A DNA stretch of 51,995 nucleotides from an uncultured Alistipes sp. (GTDB taxonomy: Bacteria > Bacteroidota > Bacteroidia > Bacteroidales > Rikenellaceae), in the NCBI GenBank assembly GCA_944326855.1, contig CALVFO010000012.1, forward strand, positions 1 to 51,995, given 5' to 3'. Numbering within the stretch: the first letter of the stretch is position 1; every line of letters begins with the position of its first letter. Under the pieces are notes generated by a model. It did no database searches. It was not told the origin of the DNA and saw only the letters and a list, made by a program, of their open reading frames with translations. Below are positions 47,048-51,995 of the stretch, in pieces. Position numbers and translations under genes: made by a program.

Positions 47048-47060
47048 AACACGTTTCTAC

Positions 47061-47876
47061 TTACTGTTCAATATGCTGGGTTGATGATTGTACGGCTATT
47101 TCCGTATTGTAATCCAAAACCAGGTTCTCTCCCAGGACCAAAGGCTGATGATGGTCTTTGAGCGCGAGGGTGCATCGCGTATCGAAAGGGATGAACCATT
47201 CGCAAAGAAACTCCCGGAACGGATCGATCCTCCGGTTCAGTTCCCGATACGATTCGGCCGTCAGATCCTCGACAAGCAGTTCGTATTCCACAGCCGGCTG
47301 CGAACAGGCACTGCCCTCTTCCCAGGCATATCGCCCGACCTTCATCCTGACCGGGCAATCGAATACTTGAGACAACAGATGGCGGATAAAATCGAAATCG
47401 CCCCGCAGATGACTCACGAGCAACAACAACGGCGCCACCTTCCGGATATAGGGATTCTCTTCTCGAGTCAGGTCGTATCCCCAATAACGCTCGAGCAGGA
47501 GGGGCAGTTTATCGGACGCCAGCCGTGCCGCCTGTTTCTCCAGGTGGAGCCGGGTTCGGAAAGCCAGCGTATCGATCGGGTTGAAAAGGTCCTTTAAAAG
47601 TTCCTTTCTCTTTTGGAGCTGTTCGTATTGTTGTTCGAAGTTTCCTGCTTTCAACGCATCCTCCCGGGCGATTACGCCCTGGGGAAGCAACCTCAGGAAA
47701 CTGTCGCGCGCCAAGCGTACGGTATGCTTCTCCGGATCGACCGACAGGATATCCGGACTGTAGTTCCGATAAAACGTACCGGCACAATCCACCTTCCACT
47801 CCTCTTCCAGATCCGGATAGAGATAGTTCAGCAGACATTCCGCACTGATATCAAACAGATCGTTTTCGTTCATCAT
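47061..47876 (-). CDS. TssG-like baseplate protein
   Basis: A 271-residue protein with the overall pattern of the TssG family of Bacteroidota: a region RLARDSFLRLLPQGV, a long helical part including FNPIDTLAFRTRLHLEKQAARL, and a C-terminal domain with FREFLCEWFIPFDTRCTLAL. TssG pairs with two TssF copies in the baseplate wedge. Similarity is weaker than for the TssF-like neighbour and the call rests partly on context. Its ATG overlaps the stop of the E1-like gene (ATGA). Confidence 0.68.
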   Translation of the reverse strand: MMNENDLFDISAECLLNYLYPDLEEEWKVDCAGTFYRNYSPDILSVDPEKHTVRLARDSFLRLLPQGVIAREDALKAGNFEQQYEQLQKRKELLKDLFNPIDTLAFRTRLHLEKQAARLASDKLPLLLERYWGYDLTREENPYIRKVAPLLLLVSHLRGDFDFIRHLLSQVFDCPVRMKVGRYAWEEGSACSQPAVEYELLVEDLTAESYRELNRRIDPFREFLCEWFIPFDTRCTLALKDHHQPLVLGENLVLDYNTEIAVQSSTQHIEQ

Positions 47877-49105
47877 GCCTGTCTGTTTTGGTCTAAATAC
47901 GCCGAATAGCTCCGTTCATCGGTCAGTTCCACGTAACGCGTTTCTCCCCGGGTTTTCACAGGCAACACCTCCCAAGGAGGAATTCCCACCCGTTCCAACG
48001 TCAACTCGGGGTATGGGAAACGGGCATCGAGGGTTCGGATTTCGTGCTGGTACATCGCATGGAAAGGCACATGCCGCAAGTTCGGTTCCTCCTCCACAAA
48101 ACGTTCGACCGCATAATCCGGCAACAAGGTCACTACCCGGCGATCATCCTCCCGAAGCACCAGATAATCGACGAAAAAATGATCCCCGAGCGATATTTCC
48201 ACCTCCGGATCCCCGAAACGTTCGGCCAGACAAGCCAACACATCGCCCACACGCCACTGCGTCGTCATATTCATTTTTTCGATCGGCTCCCAACGTTCAT
48301 GGAGCGGGCACTCCGGGTCATAACCCGTAAAATCCACCACACGCGCCGCGAGATGTTGTCCCTCATAATAGAACATCTTCCCGCACAGCGAAGTCAGTTC
48401 GCCCCGTTTCAACTCTTCCGGATGCAGCAGTTTGAGAGTCTCCTGAGCCTCGACCGCCCCGATAATGGAAGCGATGACCGGTGTCGTCGGGGCTCTGCCG
48501 GCCTGTTCGTTGCGTCGGATCGCGGAAGAGCAGGAGAGTCGATACGACAAATCCTTCAGCGCCTCCGGTCCCAGGTTGCAGGCATAACAGTTCTTTCCGG
48601 GGGAGAACACCCGTGCCGTACCTTCCAGGGCATCGATTCCGCCATCTACCCAAGGCACTCCCGCCCGCATACACAGACGATTGAGGCAGTAACGCGCCCA
48701 ACGATTGTCCACACAACCCACCACCACATCCATCTGCCGCATAAGGCCCAATCCGATATCGTGGCCGATATCCCCCACCAAAGGCAACACCTTCACGTCC
48801 GGATAAATCTCGCGCAAGCGTTCTGCCGCCACTTCGACCTTGGGCCGACGGGCTTCGGCATCCGCCCGCGAGAAAAGAATGGACCGGGTCAGGTTGGAGA
48901 ACTCGACCGCATCAAAATCCACCAGCACCAGATGTCCGACCCCGAACAGTGCCAAATTTTTCAGCACTTCGTTTCCCAAGGCTCCGCATCCCACCACCAT
49001 CACGTTCGCTCGTTGCAATCGCTCGATCCTGAACCAAGACAGTTGCGAGAACACATCCTCTCCCCATACCGGAACGAGGGTTGGAATGGGTTCATCTTTT
49101 CCCAT
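47873..49105 (-). CDS. E1-like (ThiF/MoeB/UBA family) adenylating enzyme
   Basis: A 410-residue Rossmann-fold activating enzyme. Seen: the nucleotide motif VVGCGALGNE (39-46), LVLVDFDAVEFSNLTRSILF with the ATP-contacting Asp63, Asn71 and Arg74, Lys89 (RRPKVE), and CVDNRWAR. A CYAC pair (173, 176) with later Cys241 and Cys266 could bind zinc. SCSS (Cys192) is a candidate thiol acceptor. APTTPVIASIIGAVEAQETLK closes the core. Residues from about 280 form an extra domain that resembles the ubiquitin-fold (E2-recruiting) domain of eukaryotic E1s in outline only. I chose the ATG at 49105; an upstream GTG (49120) is possible. First gene of the cluster, overlapping the TssG-like gene by 4 bases. Confidence 0.88.
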   Translation of the reverse strand: MGKDEPIPTLVPVWGEDVFSQLSWFRIERLQRANVMVVGCGALGNEVLKNLALFGVGHLVLVDFDAVEFSNLTRSILFSRADAEARRPKVEVAAERLREIYPDVKVLPLVGDIGHDIGLGLMRQMDVVVGCVDNRWARYCLNRLCMRAGVPWVDGGIDALEGTARVFSPGKNCYACNLGPEALKDLSYRLSCSSAIRRNEQAGRAPTTPVIASIIGAVEAQETLKLLHPEELKRGELTSLCGKMFYYEGQHLAARVVDFTGYDPECPLHERWEPIEKMNMTTQWRVGDVLACLAERFGDPEVEISLGDHFFVDYLVLREDDRRVVTLLPDYAVERFVEEEPNLRHVPFHAMYQHEIRTLDARFPYPELTLERVGIPPWEVLPVKTRGETRYVELTDERSYSAYLDQNRQA

Positions 49106-49236
49106 GGTACAATAATGCACTATTTTTCCGCATTAAAATTAATAATTATTCGGGAAATACCTAAATCGTTCGGAAACAATATATACTCTGTCCAGGTGTG
49201 ACAACGTTCCCATATCCCGGCTCACGTCCCGAAATG

Positions 49237-49299
49237 TCGGGCTGCGGGCTTTCCAGCGGAAGAATCTATCCCGCCGGAAAGCCCGATCCGCGAGCCCGA
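49237..49299. repeat. Large inverted repeat in the divergent promoter region
   Basis: Nested palindromes: 49237-49243 with 49293-49299 (7 bp), 49245-49254 with 49276-49285 (10 bp), and GCGG 49256-49259 with CCGC 49271-49274. The whole can fold into one long hairpin. It lies between the E1-like gene and the PEGA gene, and may be an operator or a leader structure. Confidence 0.75.
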
Positions 49300-49358
49300 A
49301 ACCGAATTTATTTCCATACGGATGCTCCGGTTCGAATCATTATTCCAGCAATTTTCCG

Positions 49359-49366
49359 TATGTTTG
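49359..49366 (+). promoter_or_regulatory. -7 box of the PEGA gene
   Basis: TATGTTTG matches TAnnTTTG, 31 bases before the ATG at 49398. The -33 element is poor. No equally good box was found for the opposite strand. Confidence 0.5.
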
Positions 49367-49397
49367 TATACAAAGCCTTTTCACGAGAATCCGACGA

Positions 49398-50768
49398 ATG
49401 AAGTATTTGTGGATTATTCTATTATGCCTGACCACCCTGCCTGCAACAGCCCAAAGCATGCGGGTAGAAGATTTCGTCCGTTACCGGAAATCGACCCTGC
49501 GAAAAACAGCTTTAAGAACCGACCGACACCAGGCTTTACTCGACCTCTACACCAACGAACAAGACTTCCAGTTCCTGTCCGGCGATATTTCGATTCCTGC
49601 CGCAGCCGGAGAAGGTTTCATCACCCTATCCCTGCCGCCTCATACCGAATTTCTGACCGTCAAACATCCCGACTACGGGCAACTCATCTGGAAAGTGCCG
49701 GGTCCGGAATTGAAAAAGAAAAAACGTTATCGGGCCTATCTGTACACGGAAAGCCTGAAAAAAGAGTTTCAACAAACCAAACAATGGGCGCTGTTCAGCG
49801 TCCAACCGGAACATGCCATCGTCTATGTGGACAGTTCGATGTATCCGATCCACGACGGGCAGCTGTCCCTGTATCTACCCCTTGGGAAACACGCCTGCCG
49901 GATCGAATCTCCGTTTTACCAAACCCGCTACGACACGATCGAATTGACGGACTCCGCCCGACTCGAGAAGCAGTTCTTTCTGGACTCTTTTTACGCCTAT
50001 CTGACCGTCGAGACCGATCTGCCCCAAGCTCTCATTCTGTTGGACGGACAACCGTTAGGTACTCACCGCATCGAAACCGGACGTCTGATGCCGGGGAAGT
50101 ATCGTCTGAGCCTTCGTCTGGGGGACAGACTCTACTATGACCGCTTCATCGAGATCGCCAATGCCGAGCGGAAAGTAATCGACTTGCGACAGACCATCCT
50201 GAAGCCTCTGTCACCGAACGACCCTCCCTCGGAAGAAGAATACGCGCAGACGACCGCTCCGGGGGATGTCGACCGTTCCGCTTCCGCCGGAGCTCGATCC
50301 GCATCCGACCCGGCATTGTTTTCCGGAACCGTCCCCAAAAACCAACGCTCCAACGTACACATTACCGCATTCGATGCCCAGACGGAAATTTGGCTCAATC
50401 GGGAAAAAGTCGCCACGGGAGAGTGGCGCGGAGCATTGGCTCCGGGCTTTTATGCGGTCAGTTCCCGAAAAGAGGGTTTGGAATCCCGTACCGTTTTTTT
50501 CTGGGTCGAAACCGGGAGAGCGGTAGAACTGAACCTGGTTTCTCCTCTGGCCGATTACGGGCTGTTGAACATTGCCTGCGATGAGGTGGACGCCGAAATT
50601 TTCCTGAACGACATAGCCGCAGGATATACACCCTGCGTTTTACGGGACTTACCCACCGATCGTTCTTACCGGATCAGGCTGGTCAAAGGTGAGAAAACCG
50701 CCGAATGCATCCTTCATTTAAAGGGCAACGATATCGTCAACGTCAATCTGCAACTGAGAAAGAAATAG
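49398..50768 (+). CDS. PEGA-domain exported protein
   Basis: A 456-residue secreted protein with a signal peptide (about 1-19, ending PATAQ). It contains repeated PEGA-type modules, beta-sandwich units with patterns such as ALFSVQPEHAIVYVDSSMY, ALILLDGQPLGTH with LMPGKYRLSL, VHITAFDAQTEIWLNREKV and EIFLNDIAAGYTP. PEGA domains are found in envelope and cell-surface proteins. Between the modules is a Pro/Ser/Ala-rich linker (about 275-310). It is divergent from the Ub/type VI-like cluster and is followed 27 bases later by another gene; the two probably belong to the same system. Confidence 0.78.
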   Translation: MKYLWIILLCLTTLPATAQSMRVEDFVRYRKSTLRKTALRTDRHQALLDLYTNEQDFQFLSGDISIPAAAGEGFITLSLPPHTEFLTVKHPDYGQLIWKVPGPELKKKKRYRAYLYTESLKKEFQQTKQWALFSVQPEHAIVYVDSSMYPIHDGQLSLYLPLGKHACRIESPFYQTRYDTIELTDSARLEKQFFLDSFYAYLTVETDLPQALILLDGQPLGTHRIETGRLMPGKYRLSLRLGDRLYYDRFIEIANAERKVIDLRQTILKPLSPNDPPSEEEYAQTTAPGDVDRSASAGARSASDPALFSGTVPKNQRSNVHITAFDAQTEIWLNREKVATGEWRGALAPGFYAVSSRKEGLESRTVFFWVETGRAVELNLVSPLADYGLLNIACDEVDAEIFLNDIAAGYTPCVLRDLPTDRSYRIRLVKGEKTAECILHLKGNDIVNVNLQLRKK

Positions 50769-50795
50769 ATTCCCACAAACGTTAAATACCCAGGC

Positions 50796-51533
50796 ATGAG
50801 AAAAGTAATATTTGACTTATTGAAAGAAGCACAACAAAAGATGAGCGGTTACGCGATGTTCATGAATTACCAATTCATTCACTTCAGCGTTAAAGCCGAA
50901 CCGGCTGCACTGCTTTCCGCCAGCGTCGACCTTTCAGGCACGTCTTTGGATTTGGAGGAGGTGGCCGATGTAGCGATTCCGGAAGAGAATCAATTCGCAC
51001 TCATTCCCAAAGATTCTTCCTATTTGTTTCCCATCTATAAAGCGATCGGCATGGTCCATCCGGAATACAAAATCGAGCAAAAATCGATGAAAGAACAGGA
51101 CACCGTCTCCGATACGGAGGAACAGGATACGGAAGATGATCCGAGCAAATACATTTTGTGCACCATGCCAGCCGTCGACAAAGACCGCAGGGATGCCGGG
51201 ATGAATTACGTGAAGACGATTTACGACGAGACGATGTCCAAAGAGAAAGGCATCCACGGAACCTATACCGCAAAAATAACCAAGGAATTGGCCGATGCTA
51301 AACCCGAAGAGATCGACGAAGCGAAAGACGAGCTTCAAAAGCTCTACGACCAGCATCTCGATTTGTGCAAGAGTTATCGCGAAGAGAAGGAAAAGCAAAT
51401 CGAGGAAGCATACCAGAACTACCTGAAAGCCCAGAGTGACAAAGAATCCGCCGAACGGGAGCGACAAGCCGCACACAGCACAGAGGCTGGCCGGCAGATC
51501 CACATGGAGGATTTTGCATCGAAGGCGGAATAG
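50796..51533 (+). CDS. Acidic coiled-coil protein of unknown function
   Basis: A 245-residue cytoplasmic-type protein without signal peptide. The N-terminal half (1-95) is mixed alpha/beta with no family I recognise. An acidic linker follows (about 100-118, rich in Asp, Glu and Thr). From about 150 it is a Lys/Glu-rich helix, likely coiled coil, ending with charged residues. It follows the PEGA gene by 27 bases and is probably co-transcribed. Its many exposed lysines would make it a possible conjugation target, but that is speculation. Confidence 0.65.
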   Translation: MRKVIFDLLKEAQQKMSGYAMFMNYQFIHFSVKAEPAALLSASVDLSGTSLDLEEVADVAIPEENQFALIPKDSSYLFPIYKAIGMVHPEYKIEQKSMKEQDTVSDTEEQDTEDDPSKYILCTMPAVDKDRRDAGMNYVKTIYDETMSKEKGIHGTYTAKITKELADAKPEEIDEAKDELQKLYDQHLDLCKSYREEKEKQIEEAYQNYLKAQSDKESAERERQAAHSTEAGRQIHMEDFASKAE

Positions 51534-51597
51534 GAACCGGAGGGAAGGGACTGCGGGCTACCTCCAAGCGGGGAAGCGGAGCCGTACGGGAAATGCC

Positions 51598-51768
51598 CGG
51601 ATACATAAGCCAAACAAGAAAGCCCAGAAACCGCCCGAACACAAAGTTCCGGAAAACTCAGTCGCAGGATAAACGGAGTTGTACGAGGAGCATCCACGCA
51701 CAGGGTCGAACGGGAAAGGAACGAAACGCTCGGATACATAAGTCAAACAAGAAAGCGCAGAAATACCC
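51598..51768. repeat. Diverged direct repeat, two copies 133 bases apart
   Basis: The blocks CGGATACATAAGCCAAACAA (51600) and CGGATACATAAGTCAAACAA (51733) and the bases after them, GAAAGC(C/G)CAGAAA, are nearly identical. On either strand the repeats can be read as protein-like repeats in different frames, which suggests decayed rather than coding sequence. Confidence 0.75.
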
Positions 51769-51904
51769 CACAAAGGGAAGAAAATACTCCGCAAGGGTCA
51801 AACGGAGAATCTACTGGCAAAACCCAAAACAAACAGAACACTGAACGCAGGATACAGAGAGCAGGGGAAAGGTAGTGTAAACTAAACTGTGTCAAGTTAT
51901 TTTT

Positions 51905-51945
51905 CGGAGTCGTTTTGGAATCTTCAATATTCCAAAACGGCTCCG
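51905..51945. repeat. Large inverted repeat near the right edge
   Basis: 17-bp arms (51905-51921 and 51929-51945) with one mismatch and the loop CTTCAAT. No T-run follows in either direction, so an ordinary terminator is less likely. Confidence 0.7.
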
Positions 51946-51995
51946 CTAAGTTATCAATATCGTCAAAGAACTCCAAACAAAAGATGATGTCAGGC

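Larger units (their letters stand above)
51534..51995. other. Right-edge non-coding region with repeats
   Basis: No convincing gene. It holds two diverged direct repeats (about 51594-51635 and 51727-51768) and a large hairpin at 51905-51945 just after a GTGTAAACTAAACTGTGTCA motif that resembles insertion-sequence ends. A minus-strand frame is open through the right edge across this hairpin and could be the tail of a gene outside the window. Confidence 0.5.

Noticed and set aside
49325-49340. GGTTCGAATC, resembling a tRNA T-loop
   Set aside because: No acceptor stem, D-arm or anticodon arm at the proper distances.
51598-51768. CRISPR-like repeats
   Set aside because: Only two copies, diverged, 133 bases apart and without palindromic ends or a cas gene.
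51436-51844. Two Lys/Arg-rich plus-strand frames after the coiled-coil gene
   Set aside because: Their similarity to each other comes from the DNA repeat, they lie in different frames, and no start context supports them.

Overview
The window looks like chromosome of a moderately GC-rich member of the Bacteroidota, most likely a Bacteroidales (Rikenellaceae/Alistipes-like would fit). The evidence is the recurring promoter pattern TTTG/TTG - about 20 bases - TAnnTTTG, rpsP with a long Ala/Glu tail, the compact hisG-D-C-B-H-A-F-IE operon with fused hisB and hisIE, a DUF2807 adhesin-like protein, SusD-free glycosidase genes with signal peptides, and a Bacteroidota-style type VI-like baseplate locus. 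No rRNA or tRNA gene and no CRISPR array is visible.

Layout. 0.1-11 kb is housekeeping: a MATE exporter, rpsP-rimM, a ClpC-type AAA+ unfoldase, two metallophosphoesterases with a small outer-membrane-type protein, rarA and kdsA. 11-19 kb holds thrS-infC (infC appears to start at a rare AUA codon behind a strong Shine-Dalgarno sequence), pdxA, a DUF2807 protein, a nitronate-monooxygenase-like flavoprotein and a SpoU rRNA methyltransferase. 18.6-27 kb holds carA-carB, a phosphopantetheinyl transferase, and a GH36 alpha-galactosidase followed by a DUF2961/GH172 lipoprotein. 27.5-35 kb is the complete histidine operon behind a leader peptide with five His codons and an attenuator, followed by rpiB, a lipoprotein and an MTA/SAH-deaminase-like amidohydrolase.

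38-51.5 kb is the exciting part. One long minus-strand gene cluster, delimited by a perfect 16-bp hairpin at its 3' end, encodes in order: an E1-like adenylating enzyme, a TssG-like protein, a TssK-like protein, a gp25/TssE-like protein, a TssF-like protein, a ubiquitin-like protein ending in Gly, a canonical E2 (HPN plus catalytic Cys), two envelope proteins of unknown function, and an 807-residue lipoprotein/vWA/RING-H2-like/seven-helix/FHA-like membrane protein that is a good E3 candidate. Thus all parts of a ubiquitin-type conjugation cascade are interleaved with the baseplate genes of a contractile injection (type VI-like) machine, with ATGA overlaps that argue for a single functional unit. 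Divergently on the plus strand lie a PEGA-domain secreted protein and an acidic coiled-coil protein of unknown function. Sheath, tube, spike and ClpV genes are not in the window and may lie beyond its right edge. The last 460 bases contain diverged direct repeats and a large hairpin, possibly the edge of a mobile element.
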